Assembly (NCBI GenBank): GCA_018241445.1
Contig: JAFEDT010000009.1
Location: 62,001 to 126,000, forward strand
Direction: 5' to 3'
Length of the DNA: 64,000 nt
Source: Pseudomonadota bacterium
Lineage (GTDB): Bacteria; Pseudomonadota; Gammaproteobacteria; Steroidobacterales; Steroidobacteraceae
Both the position numbers and the translations under genes were made by a program. The notes under the pieces are model-generated. The model was given only the letters and a program-made list of their open reading frames with translations, searched no databases and had not been told where the DNA came from. This document shows positions 36,647-43,622 of this stretch, one piece after another (positions within the stretch are counted from its first letter, which is position 1; each line of letters begins with the position of its first letter).

Positions 36647-37351
36647 ATGCGCGCCCGCAAGCGGAATCTGCATCGTAGCCTGCTGGTCCTGCTTGCACTC
36701 GGCGCCACCGCCACTGCGCTGGCTGCCTCCGCGGCACTGGACGCCATCTCCTCGCAGCAGGCCGCCAGCGGGCTGCGCGCCGCGCTGTCCAAGGGCATCG
36801 ATGTTGCCGTCGGCCAGCTTGGCCAGAAAAACGGTTTTCTCGGTGACCCGAAGGTCGCCATTCCGCTGCCGCCGGCACTCGAGAAGGCGGACCAGATGCT
36901 GCGCATGGTGGGCATGGGCGGCAAGGCCGACGAGCTCAAGGCGACCATGAATCACGCCGCCGAGGACGCGGTAGCGCAGGCGAAACCCGTGTTCAAGTCA
37001 GCACTGCAGCGCATGACAGTGTCGGATGCCAAGGGCATCCTGACCGGCGGCGACGGCGCCGGGACTGCGTACTTCCGCCGCGCCACGAGCGCGCAGCTCG
37101 CCGGCAAGTTCAAGCCCATTGTCGCCGCACAGACCGAAAAGCTCGGACTGGCAAGGCAGTACGACGAATACGCCGGCAAGGCGGCGCAGCTCGGGCTGCT
37201 GTCCGCGCAGGACGCAAGCCTCAACGACTATGTCACGGCCAAGGCCCTCGATGGCCTGTTCAGCCGCATCGCCGACGAGGAACACCAGATCCGCGCGCAC
37301 CCAATGGAGCAGGCGAGCTCACTGATCAAGGCCGTGTTCGGCGCGCTGTAG
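36647..37351 (+). CDS. Exported DUF4197 protein
   Basis: A 234-residue exported protein with a signal peptide (RRSLLVLLALGATATALA-like, cleavage near residue 26). The mature part is helical with the DUF4197 blocks ALSKGIDVAVGQLG, KNGFLGDPKVAIPLPPALEKA and YFRRATSAQLAGKF. Its function is unknown; it is common near respiratory or envelope genes of gammaproteobacteria. A gap of 137 bases separates it from ctaB. Confidence 0.88.
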   Translation: MRARKRNLHRSLLVLLALGATATALAASAALDAISSQQAASGLRAALSKGIDVAVGQLGQKNGFLGDPKVAIPLPPALEKADQMLRMVGMGGKADELKATMNHAAEDAVAQAKPVFKSALQRMTVSDAKGILTGGDGAGTAYFRRATSAQLAGKFKPIVAAQTEKLGLARQYDEYAGKAAQLGLLSAQDASLNDYVTAKALDGLFSRIADEEHQIRAHPMEQASSLIKAVFGAL

Positions 37352-37365
37352 ATGTGGAGGTATCG

Positions 37366-37767
37366 ATGCTCAGCCTGATGGCGATGGTGCTGGCGACAGC
37401 CGTTCTCCCCCCTGATCTGCGGGCCGCAGTAACAGCCTACGATCGCGCGCAGGTCCGCGGTGACCGCGCCGCCCTGGAACGACTGCTGGCCGACGACTAC
37501 CTGCTGGTGAACAGCCACGGCAAGCTGGAATCGAAGGAGCAGCTGATCGCCGATTACACCGCACCCGGTTTCAGCCTGCAGCCGTTTACGGTCGAGCAGC
37601 CGGTGCAGCGCTACTGGGAGAACGGCGCGGTTACCGGCGGCGTGGCCACCCTCAGCGGTACCGATGGGGGCAAGTCGTACCGCGTACGCCTGCGCTTTAC
37701 GGACGTGTGGGCGAAGCGCAAGGGCGTGTGGCAGGTGATCTATACCCAGGCGGCGAGGGCGGAGTGA
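37366..37767 (+). CDS. SnoaL/DUF4440-like small protein
   Basis: A 133-residue protein of the cystatin-like NTF2 fold: AYDRAQVRGDRAALERLLADDYLLVNS is the typical first helix and strand, and the end VWAKRKGVWQVIYTQAA is the typical last hairpin. The ATG at 37366 is chosen because GGAGG stands five bases before it. The N-terminus is hydrophobic and may be a weak signal peptide. Such proteins can be enzymes or binding domains; no catalytic residues are assigned. Confidence 0.8.
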   Translation: MLSLMAMVLATAVLPPDLRAAVTAYDRAQVRGDRAALERLLADDYLLVNSHGKLESKEQLIADYTAPGFSLQPFTVEQPVQRYWENGAVTGGVATLSGTDGGKSYRVRLRFTDVWAKRKGVWQVIYTQAARAE

Positions 37768-37857
37768 GGCAACAAGTGATATTTGTCCCCTAAATTGAGT
37801 TAGGCGCCAGCACTAGCACTACCGTAGTTACGTCATCACAAGGTCACAGGGGGTCTC

Positions 37858-38148
37858 ATGTCGAAGCGCATTTCGAGAATCGCACCGTGGCAAGCTGGCA
37901 AGCAGTTCGCCATCGTCTATTTCATCCTCAGCTTGTTCTTTGTGATTCCCATGATGCTCATCGCCTCGTTTGCTCCAATGCCGCCCGGGCCGGCCCACAA
38001 GTTCAGTGCCGGAATGTTGGTAGCTTTTCCCTTCTTGTACGCGCTTGCCGGCTTGATTTTCGTCCCGCTCGGCTGCTGGATCTACAACCTTGCCGCGAAA
38101 TTTACCGGCGGTGTGCAGGTCTCCGTTGTCGATGACGCTGACGCCTAA
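37858..38148 (+). CDS. Cassette-borne two-helix membrane protein (96 aa)
   Basis: A membrane protein with two hydrophobic segments (about residues 18-40 and 52-75), ending in IYNLAAKFTGGVQVSV, reminiscent of DUF3566-type small membrane proteins. Its TAA stop lies inside the GCCTAAC box of an attC-like site (38143-38149), the way integron cassette genes end. On the left, GTTAGGC at 37799-37805 is a possible cassette boundary. It is a single gene filling a unit of about 510 bases, so it reads as a gene cassette. Function unknown. Confidence 0.75.
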   Translation: MSKRISRIAPWQAGKQFAIVYFILSLFFVIPMMLIASFAPMPPGPAHKFSAGMLVAFPFLYALAGLIFVPLGCWIYNLAAKFTGGVQVSVVDDADA

Positions 38149-38315
38149 CAATCGTTGGAGGGGGCCGTGACGGGCCTGCGGTGCGCGCCGCTGGCGCGGG
38201 GGAGAATGCATGCGCCAGCGTCGCTTGATCGGCCGCTTGCTCGGCAACTGATGGCCTTGATCCGACCTGTACGCGGCCCAGGATCTCGCGCGGCCCCTCA
38301 ACTCCACCGTTGGGC
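38143..38315 (+). other. attC-like recombination site (cassette 1)
   Basis: Left box GCCTAAC (38143-38149) and right box GTTGGGC (38309-38315) fit the RYYYAAC/GTTRRRY ends of integron attC sites. The inner arms also pair: GGAGGGGGCCG near 38157 with CGGCCCCTCAACTCC near 38291-38305, leaving extrahelical bases as in attC. A further hairpin CTGGCGC/GCGCCAG (38191-38218) fills the centre. At 173 bp it is long for an attC but within what large sites could reach. The next gene starts seven bases after the right box. Confidence 0.65.
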
Positions 38316-38321
38316 GTCGGC

Positions 38322-38840
38322 ATGCTGAGACTTCAGTCCTTTGAAGGTAGCCAGTTATCCGAGCTGATGAGCTGGTTTCCAGACCAGCACTCTTGTCAGA
38401 GGTGGGGCGGGCCGGAATTTAGGTTTCCGTTCACTGAAGCCACGTTCCGAGAGGACGCGAAGCTCAATAGCCTGCCAACGTATGCGCTCGTTCAGGAGCG
38501 CGCACTGATTGGGTTTGGTCAGTACTATCTGCGTCTTGGGCGCTGCCATCTGGGGCGTTTAGCGATTGCTCCAGCCTTGCGCGGGCGCGGCCTCGGCGCC
38601 AGCCTGGTGCAAGAGCTCTGCCTGAAGGGGAAAGCCCAGCTTGGAGTCGACTCCTTTTCCCTGTTCGTTCTTCCCAGCAATGAGAGAGCATTCCGGCTCT
38701 ATCAGCGTCTCGGTTTTTCGGCAGTTCCATACCCCGAGCCTTTGCCCGGGCCCGAGGGGATTCTATATATGGTTGCTGCGCGCCTTGAACTTGGAGGTCA
38801 GCGTGCCGCCGCCCAACAAGTCGCTCCACCGGTCGCATGA
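38322..38840 (+). CDS. Cassette-borne GNAT acetyltransferase
   Basis: A 172-residue N-acetyltransferase. The acetyl-CoA loop LRGRGLGASLV follows the strand CHLGRLAIAP, and SNERAFRLYQRLGF is the usual late helix. The ATG is seven bases after the GTTGGGC box of the first attC-like site, and the gene end overlaps the GCCCAAC box of the second, so it is the second cassette. Base composition is visibly lower in GC than neighbouring core genes. The substrate is unknown; GNAT genes are common cassette cargo, including resistance genes. Confidence 0.85.
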   Translation: MLRLQSFEGSQLSELMSWFPDQHSCQRWGGPEFRFPFTEATFREDAKLNSLPTYALVQERALIGFGQYYLRLGRCHLGRLAIAPALRGRGLGASLVQELCLKGKAQLGVDSFSLFVLPSNERAFRLYQRLGFSAVPYPEPLPGPEGILYMVAARLELGGQRAAAQQVAPPVA

Positions 38841-38883
38841 CGCGACGGTCCCTGTGGGCGGTCGCCCAACTCCGACGCCAGGC
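38811..38883 (+). other. Degenerate attC-like site (cassette 2)
   Basis: Left box GCCCAAC (38811-38817) is good and is followed by AAGTCGCTCC; the inner stem ACCGGTCGC/GCGACGGT (about 38828-38849) pairs and GTCG/CGAC matches near the ends. The right box reads GCCAGGC (38877-38883) where GTTRGGC is expected, so the essential GTT triplet is lost. It is 73 bp, the common attC size. The site probably no longer recombines. Confidence 0.5.
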
Positions 38884-38900
38884 CGCATAGGAAACCGCTC

Positions 38901-39380
38901 ATGATTCCCCCACCATTGCCCGTCGCCGTGATTGCCACCGACGCGCCCGTGAAGGCCAGGCGCTCGAACTATCCGGAGCCCTTCGCTTCGCGCATGTCAG
39001 GCCGTGAGAAGCGGCCGCTCGGCGATCTGTTCGGCCTCACCAACTTCGGCGTGAACCTGACTCGCCTTGCCCCTGGTGCAGTCTCCGCACTCCGCCATGC
39101 TCACACGAAGCAGGATGAGTTCGTCTATATCCTTCAAGGCCGTCCGACGCTGCACACCGATGAGGGAAATACGTTACTCGCGCCCGGCATGTGCGCCGGC
39201 TTCAGGGCCGGCACGGGTATCGGGCATCGTCTCATCAACAACACCAGTGAGGGAGTCGTGTATCTTGAGGTTGGCGACCGCACGCCCGGCGATGCAGGTA
39301 CGTACCCCGACGATGACCTGTGTGCACGGCTGGTCGAAGGCCACTGGGTATTCACGCACAAGAACGGCCAGGCGTACTGA
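38901..39380 (+). CDS. Cupin-domain protein
   Basis: A 159-residue single-domain cupin. RHAHTKQDEFVYILQG is cupin motif 1, with metal-binding His/Glu residues, and GIGHRLINNT is motif 2. EREKRPLGDLFGLTNFGVNL-like N-terminal sequence precedes it. Relatives are annotated only as cupins. It begins 17 bases after the degenerate attC-like site, but no attC follows it, so whether it is a cassette or host gene is open. Confidence 0.85.
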   Translation: MIPPPLPVAVIATDAPVKARRSNYPEPFASRMSGREKRPLGDLFGLTNFGVNLTRLAPGAVSALRHAHTKQDEFVYILQGRPTLHTDEGNTLLAPGMCAGFRAGTGIGHRLINNTSEGVVYLEVGDRTPGDAGTYPDDDLCARLVEGHWVFTHKNGQAY

Positions 39381-39433
39381 GGGTAAGGCTTCTGCCACTT
39401 GACGATTGTCCACCCGAAAGACTGGAGGGAACA

Positions 39434-39739
39434 ATGAATCTCGATAAGCGATATCTGATATGGGCGCTGGGTTTCGCTGCGGTCGGCCTGGCGTTGGGGA
39501 TCTACATGGCTGCGTCGCACAATCACGCAGAGCTGGTCGCCCACGCTCATATTCTGTTGATCGGCTTCGTGCTGTCGTTTGTTTACGGGATCATTCACAG
39601 ATTGTGGCTGGAGAAGCCCAGTCGGGCTGTTGCCAATATCCAGTTTGTGCTGCACCAGGCGGCGGCCATAACCGTCTCCGTGGGGTTATTTCTGTTGTAC
39701 GGCGGCTTTGTACCGGAGTCGAAGCTCGATCCGGTTTTG
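39434..39739 (+). pseudogene. 5' part of a small membrane-protein gene split by an IS element
   Basis: 102 codons of a membrane protein starting MNLDKRYLIWALGF, with three hydrophobic segments and the phrase HAHILLIGFVLSF, similar in style to the small HAH-motif membrane proteins related to oxidase subunit I. The coding sense is lost at VL (39739), where the IS110 element begins; after it the frame runs 27 codons into IS sequence to a stop at 39820. The missing C-terminal helix lies at 41358-41444 in a matching frame. The rejoined product would be about 130 residues. Confidence 0.8.
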
Positions 39740-40086
39740 ACATGTCCTGTGGTGTCAAGCGAAGGCACACTCTTTTCTCGCGCAAGCACGAAGGAGCTGA
39801 GTCGGGAGAAAGAAGCGTGACACCGAAGCGGGAACGCGACGCGCGAGAGATGGCTGCGACGATGGATCATTCTGACATCCGCGGATTGGCTACCGCATTT
39901 CATCTCTTCCTCGCGGGGCTGCCTCGCTCTAGGAACTGGGATCATCACCAGGATGCCCGTATAAAACTCGTCGAGGATTCCCCTCATCGGCCTCGCGCAT
40001 CGCGTTGCCGTTTCGGTGTGGAGCCTTCGGATGAGTGGCGGTCGGTGGGTCACCTCCGTGATCGACTGGGACTTGAGGGGAGCGGC

Positions 40087-41199
40087 TCAGGCAGGGATCT
40101 TCACGTGCCGGGCGATATCCCAGATGAAGCCGGCGAGCTCACGAGCGACCGCCACGCAGCATTTGTTTTGAGTCATTTTCCGCCCTGCGTTGAGTTTGCG
40201 AAACCGGTACGTGAGACGCAGCTGCGCTCGCCAGGCGATATCGCGAATAGCTTTGGGTTGACCTTCCTGGCGCACTTCGATTGGACGGCTCACGCGGGGA
40301 TTGAAGCGGTAGGTCCAGGCCGCTTCGACCAGGATGCGCCTGGCGTGTTTGTTGCCCGCTTTGGTGATGGGACCCTGGCGGCGAGTGTTGCCGGAGGAGA
40401 ACTCGGAGGGGATCAATCCCAGGTACTTCATCAAGGCTTTCGGGTGAGCAAAGCGGGACAGATCGCCGAGCTCAGCGATGAAGGTGACGGCCGCTACGAA
40501 GTCGATGCCGCGCAGACACATCAGGGCCTTGACCACGCCCTTCATGCGCCACTGTTCACATTGCTCGCGCAGCGCCTGGGTGAGGCGCTCGACTCGCTCG
40601 TGGGCGTCTTTGACACACTGACGATATTCATCGAAGGCGATCTGTTGGGCCGGGTGGTCAAACTCGATGGCGGCCAGGTGTCGTTCGTGGGCAGCCGTCC
40701 AGGAGCTTTTGCCCTGATAAGCACGACCATGGCGCAGCAGCATGGCTTTGAGCTGCAGCCGCGCCCGCAGACGCGCACTGCCGGCGTCCTCTCGAGCGCG
40801 AGAGAGATCGCGGATGGCTTCATCGCGCTCATCCGGCATCGCCACTCTCACGAGGTTACCGGCGCGCGACTCCCGTGCCAGAAGCACTGCATCGAGCCGA
40901 TCGGTCTTGATGAGCTTCTCGGCCCCCTGGCGCGTGATGTGCGCGGGGGAGATGACTTCGCAGCGCCAACCGTGTGCATTGAGATGCCGCGCCCAGCCAT
41001 AGCCACAGGGACCGGCCTCGTACACCACCAGAGTGCTACTGCGCTTGGCGCACCGCGTGAGCGCCTTGCACAGCGTTGCCAGCTCAGGCGGCGCGGTGCC
41101 GACAAAGCGCGGGGCGCAGCGCCCCGCTTCAGCTATCGCAATGGCGATGGAATCCTTGTGAACGTCCAATCCGACGTACGAAGTGATAGTCTCTTTCAT
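40087..41199 (-). CDS. IS110-family transposase (DEDD recombinase)
   Basis: A 370-residue RNA-guided recombinase of the IS110 family. The N-terminal RuvC-like domain has D12 (YVGLDVHK), E61 (VYEAGPCGYG), D100 and D103 (IKTDRLDA). The C-terminal Tnp20 domain contains LRGIDFVAAVTFIAELGD, then LIPSEFSSGNTRRQGPITKAGN with the catalytic serine at 268 or 269. It appears intact with no frameshift, so the element may be active. A long open frame on the opposite strand (39460-41358) is a shadow of this gene. Confidence 0.95.
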   Translation of the reverse strand: MKETITSYVGLDVHKDSIAIAIAEAGRCAPRFVGTAPPELATLCKALTRCAKRSSTLVVYEAGPCGYGWARHLNAHGWRCEVISPAHITRQGAEKLIKTDRLDAVLLARESRAGNLVRVAMPDERDEAIRDLSRAREDAGSARLRARLQLKAMLLRHGRAYQGKSSWTAAHERHLAAIEFDHPAQQIAFDEYRQCVKDAHERVERLTQALREQCEQWRMKGVVKALMCLRGIDFVAAVTFIAELGDLSRFAHPKALMKYLGLIPSEFSSGNTRRQGPITKAGNKHARRILVEAAWTYRFNPRVSRPIEVRQEGQPKAIRDIAWRAQLRLTYRFRKLNAGRKMTQNKCCVAVARELAGFIWDIARHVKIPA

Positions 41200-41200
41200 G

Positions 41201-41298
41201 GGTCTGTCTCCCGCTGCTTAGGCACTTTGAACCCCTTGGGCTCTGTGCATGTGGCTCGGCGTCCGCAACGACGCAACCCACGATATGGGAGACAGACC
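41201..41298. repeat. 12-bp perfect inverted repeat upstream of the transposase
   Basis: GGTCTGTCTCCC (41201-41212) and GGGAGACAGACC (41287-41298) are perfect complements, enclosing 74 bases, and begin one base from the transposase start codon. They lie inside the IS, not at its end. They could close the stem of a structured RNA in this non-coding end or control transposase translation. Confidence 0.7.
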
Positions 41299-41357
41299 TC
41301 TTCCCCCAACTTGCAAGTCCGTCCCGACCCAAACCGTGGGCCAGGACATGATGTCTA

Positions 41358-41444
41358 GGTACCGCGGCGGTCTCAGTGCTGTTGGCGATGGTGCTCATGC
41401 TTTACATGGTCATCCGGTTCGGTCGCGATGCAAGAGCCGCGTAA
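41358..41444 (+). pseudogene. 3' part of the IS-split membrane-protein gene
   Basis: Starting at 41358 the frame reads GTAAVSVLLAMVLMLYM and ends FGRDARAA with a TAA at 41442. This is one membrane helix and a short basic tail, the natural end of the protein begun at 39434. No start codon precedes it, so it is not expressed alone. The 104 bases after it show no feature. Confidence 0.75.
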
Positions 41445-41548
41445 CACGGGTGAGGAAACTGCGCTGCACCAGGTGCGTGGCGGCCGGAGGTCGCGCCGTC
41501 GCTTACCCCCGGCTTGCCGCTCGCCCCTCAAATCAACTGTCATGCGTC

Positions 41549-41731
41549 ATGAACGTCCTCGCCCTGGCCGGCAGTCTGCGGGCCGCTTCCATAAATGCAG
41601 CCTTTTGCAGAGCCGCGTCGCGCCTGGCTCCCGCCGGACTGAACATCACCCTCTACAGGGATCTCGGCGCGCTGCCGCTGTTCAATCCAGACCTCGAGTC
41701 CGCACCGCCCCCCGCAGTCACGCGCTTCAGA
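41549..41731 (+). pseudogene. Truncated NAD(P)H-dependent FMN reductase
   Basis: 61 codons starting MNVLALAGSLRAASIN, the FMN-binding N-terminus of the NADPH-dependent FMN reductase (flavodoxin-like) family, through RLAPAGLNITLYRDLGALP and LFNPDLE. A full gene would be about 180 residues; here the family sequence stops near VTRFR and the frame continues into unrelated DNA. It is a deletion remnant joined directly to the cupin fragment at 41761. Confidence 0.7.
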
Positions 41732-41760
41732 CGACATTCCAGGCCAACGCAGGAGGCGCT

Positions 41761-41886
41761 ATGCACTACCAGCCCATCAATCTGGCGGAGAAGTTTGGTC
41801 GGTTCACCGAGCAATGGCAGCCCAGGGTTGCAGGGTGGTGCCTGGCCATCGTTCTTGCTGTACTCTTCGGAGTCCAATGGAGTTGA
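41761..41886 (+). pseudogene. Truncated cupin gene fragment
   Basis: Starts MHYQPINLAEKFGRF and continues TEQWQPRV, the recognisable first 23 residues of a short cupin family (full length about 115), preceded by AGGAGG. At about 41830 the family sequence stops and the frame continues as a hydrophobic stretch WCLAIVLAVLFGVQWS to a TGA. The chimeric 41-residue ORF is unlikely to be a cupin; it could be translated as a one-helix peptide. Confidence 0.6.
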
Positions 41887-41889
41887 CAA

Positions 41890-42081
41890 ATGCGTGTTGT
41901 CACCCTTGTTTTGCTGGTGTTCTGGCTCGCCATGGCCTGGCGCCAGTATCAAAGAGGCGATCTTCTGCTCGCCGGCGTCTTCCTGGTGGTTGGGGTGGTG
42001 CTGACGGTCGTCAGGTATCGCGCCGCAATGAATCGCGCGGCTGCCGCCAGCCAGTCCCAGCCGGTTGACCCAATCAAGTAG
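41890..42081 (+). CDS. Small two-helix membrane protein (63 aa)
   Basis: A 63-residue protein with hydrophobic segments at about 2-15 and 25-42 and a polar alanine/glutamine tail. GGAG seven bases before the ATG is a fair ribosome site. It follows the truncated cupin stop by three bases. No family is recognised. It may be host sequence that survived the deletions on its left. Confidence 0.55.
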   Translation: MRVVTLVLLVFWLAMAWRQYQRGDLLLAGVFLVVGVVLTVVRYRAAMNRAAAASQSQPVDPIK

Positions 42082-42168
42082 TCGCTCCGTGCCGCCTGAC
42101 ATACGCCTGCGGCTCCGGGCGGTCGATTCGCCGGACCGGCTGGATGCGATGCAGGCGGAGTAACGCCC

Positions 42169-42417
42169 ATGCTTCAACTTCGACCCAGCTGCGAGTGTTG
42201 CGACCGCGACCTCTCGCCGCAGTCCACCGATGCGTTCATCTGCTCGTTCGAATGCACCTTCTGTCGAACCTGCGCGCAACAGCTTCTGCAGGGGATATGC
42301 CCGAACTGCGGCGGCGAGTTGCTTGCCCGGCCGCGCCGTCCAGCCGACAGGCTGCTGCGCTACCCGGGCTCGACAGAACGCGTTGTTAAGTCCGGCGGTT
42401 GTGCGACGGCCGGGTAG
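42169..42417 (+). CDS. DUF1272 zinc-ribbon-like protein
   Basis: An 82-residue protein with four CxxC-type pairs: CECCDRDL, ICSFECTFC, RTCAQQ and GICPNCGGEL. This order is the DUF1272 family, small cysteine-rich proteins that probably bind two zinc ions. The start MLQLRPSCECCD is the family N-terminus. The usual family stops soon after RPRRPADRLL; the last 15 residues here (STERVVKSGG onward) look unrelated and may be an extended tail. Function unknown. Confidence 0.85.
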   Translation: MLQLRPSCECCDRDLSPQSTDAFICSFECTFCRTCAQQLLQGICPNCGGELLARPRRPADRLLRYPGSTERVVKSGGCATAG

Positions 42418-42427
42418 AATCCGCCCA

Positions 42428-42691
42428 ATGCACGCAGAGCAGGGCAAGGTCTACTGGTTCCCCGCCAAGCGCTACGGCTGGGGTTGGGGCCCGCCGAGAA
42501 CATGGCAGGGCTGGGTGGTCATGCTGCTGTGGATGCTCGCCGTTGCGGCCGGGCTGTACATCTTGCGGCACAGCATTCAGCCCTTCTCCAGCCTGCTCTT
42601 CGTCCTGATCATGGGCGGGGTGCTGGCGCTGGTGTGTTACCTCACCGGCGAGCCGCCGCGGTGGCGCTGGGGCGGCCGGACGGACGACTGA
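42428..42691 (+). CDS. Small membrane protein (87 aa)
   Basis: An 87-residue protein with a Trp/Tyr/Gly-rich start (KVYWFPAKRYGWGWGPP) and two hydrophobic helices (about 27-45 and 54-73), ending in a basic tryptophan-rich tail. I recall similar small proteins in Xanthomonadales, without known function. The frame is open upstream inside the DUF1272 gene, but the ATG at 42428 gives a natural start. The next gene begins three bases after its stop. Confidence 0.7.
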   Translation: MHAEQGKVYWFPAKRYGWGWGPPRTWQGWVVMLLWMLAVAAGLYILRHSIQPFSSLLFVLIMGGVLALVCYLTGEPPRWRWGGRTDD

Positions 42692-42693
42692 CC

Positions 42694-43152
42694 GTGGAGC
42701 GACAGCCCGCGGCGAACCCGGCGACTGCTGACTCGGCGGCGCATGCGGTGCGCCTCATGCCCCGGATGCTGCTGCTGTACACCGCGGCAAGCCTGCTGCA
42801 CTTCTGGCACAACGCGCAGCACCTGGCGCAGTACCCGAACCTGCCCGCCACGTGGACACCCGCTGAGGTCTGGCTGGCGTGGTGCGCTGTCACGGGCGTC
42901 GGCGCGCTCGGCTACCTGCTCTACCGCGCTGGCCGCCGCATCGCCGGGCTGACGATTCTCGCCATCTATGGTGTGGCGGGCCTCGGCGGGCTGCTCCACT
43001 ACACCCGCGCGCCGATGGCGCTGCATGGCGCGGGCATGAATCTCACCATCTGGACGGAAGTGGCCGCGGCCGCGGCATTCCTCGGTTGCCTCGCCGCAAT
43101 TGCGATCAGCGGTACTCAGGGCGCGCGTTCGAACAGCATCTCCCAGGAATAG
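42694..43152 (+). CDS. Four-helix membrane protein, hypothetical
   Basis: A 152-residue protein from a GTG start; an internal ATG (42757) would remove 21 polar residues. It has four hydrophobic segments with LLHFWHNAQHLAQYPNLPATW between the first two and LLHYTRAPMALHGAGMN between the last two, so several conserved histidines face one side. It may be a heme- or metal-associated membrane protein, but I do not recognise it. Its last 37 bases overlap the end of the convergent gene at 43116. Confidence 0.72.
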   Translation: MERQPAANPATADSAAHAVRLMPRMLLLYTAASLLHFWHNAQHLAQYPNLPATWTPAEVWLAWCAVTGVGALGYLLYRAGRRIAGLTILAIYGVAGLGGLLHYTRAPMALHGAGMNLTIWTEVAAAAAFLGCLAAIAISGTQGARSNSISQE

Positions 43153-43553
43153 GCGACCTTCTCGCGCTGCATCAGCACGCCGGTAGAGCGGTAGTGACTG
43201 GGGTCGATCTGTCCCAGGTGCTCCGCACCGTGATAGCCGGATGACTGGCAACCGTACACGGACATGATGGAAGAGCCAATGACCACGAAGCGGCCCTCCA
43301 GCGTGCCGAAGGTGGCGTTCTCGAACTTCCACTTCATGCTGGCGCCATCACTGCCCGGCGGCTCGATGAGGTAGGCGTGCACGAACTCGGCCGGCGGGGT
43401 TGCCAGCACCTTGAGCTTGCCGGACAGCAGCCAGCACGAGGGCTTGTGCGCGATCTCGGTGCGGTTCACGGCCTGCAGAACCTCACCGTCGGCGCGCCGG
43501 AAAGTCCCGGTGGCGGTCCACACGGCCGGCTCGAAGAGGAAGGTGTGCCTCAT
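43116..43553 (-). CDS. Conserved hypothetical protein
   Basis: A 145-residue soluble protein, beta-rich, with segments such as TATGTFRRADGEVL, RFVVIGSSIMSVYGC and SGYHGAEHLGQIDPSHYRSTGVL. A run of His, Glu and Tyr in the middle could be a ligand-binding face. No signal peptide. It resembles short conserved hypotheticals of beta-barrel type, without known function. It converges with the membrane-protein gene and overlaps it by 37 bases. Confidence 0.7.
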   Translation of the reverse strand: MRHTFLFEPAVWTATGTFRRADGEVLQAVNRTEIAHKPSCWLLSGKLKVLATPPAEFVHAYLIEPPGSDGASMKWKFENATFGTLEGRFVVIGSSIMSVYGCQSSGYHGAEHLGQIDPSHYRSTGVLMQREKVAYSWEMLFERAP

Positions 43554-43622
43554 GAGTCAATTATGGCGCGTGGGAGCGATTCAGGGTACGTTGCGCCGAA
43601 ACGACAGCCATTGAGGCCTCCT

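Larger units (their letters stand above)
39740..41357 (-). mobile_element. IS110-family insertion sequence
   Basis: About 1.6 kb, bounded by the two halves of a split gene. Subterminal inverted repeats are seen: GACATGTCCTG (39739-39749) against CAGGACATGATGTC (41342-41355), identical apart from three extra bases; IS1111-type members of the family carry such repeats. The single transposase gene runs right to left. The non-coding ends are about 347 bases after the transposase stop (39740-40086) and about 158 before its start (41200-41357). Family knowledge places a guide (bridge/seek) RNA in a non-coding end. Exact ends are uncertain by a few bases. Confidence 0.85.

Noticed and set aside
39460..41358. 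632-codon plus-strand open frame through the IS element
   Set aside because: It runs antisense to the intact IS110 transposase and only continues from the split gene by chance.
42082..42168. Possible further attC site before the DUF1272 gene (AGTCGCTCC resembles the second site)
   Set aside because: No RYYYAAC or GTTRRRY boxes and no paired arms.
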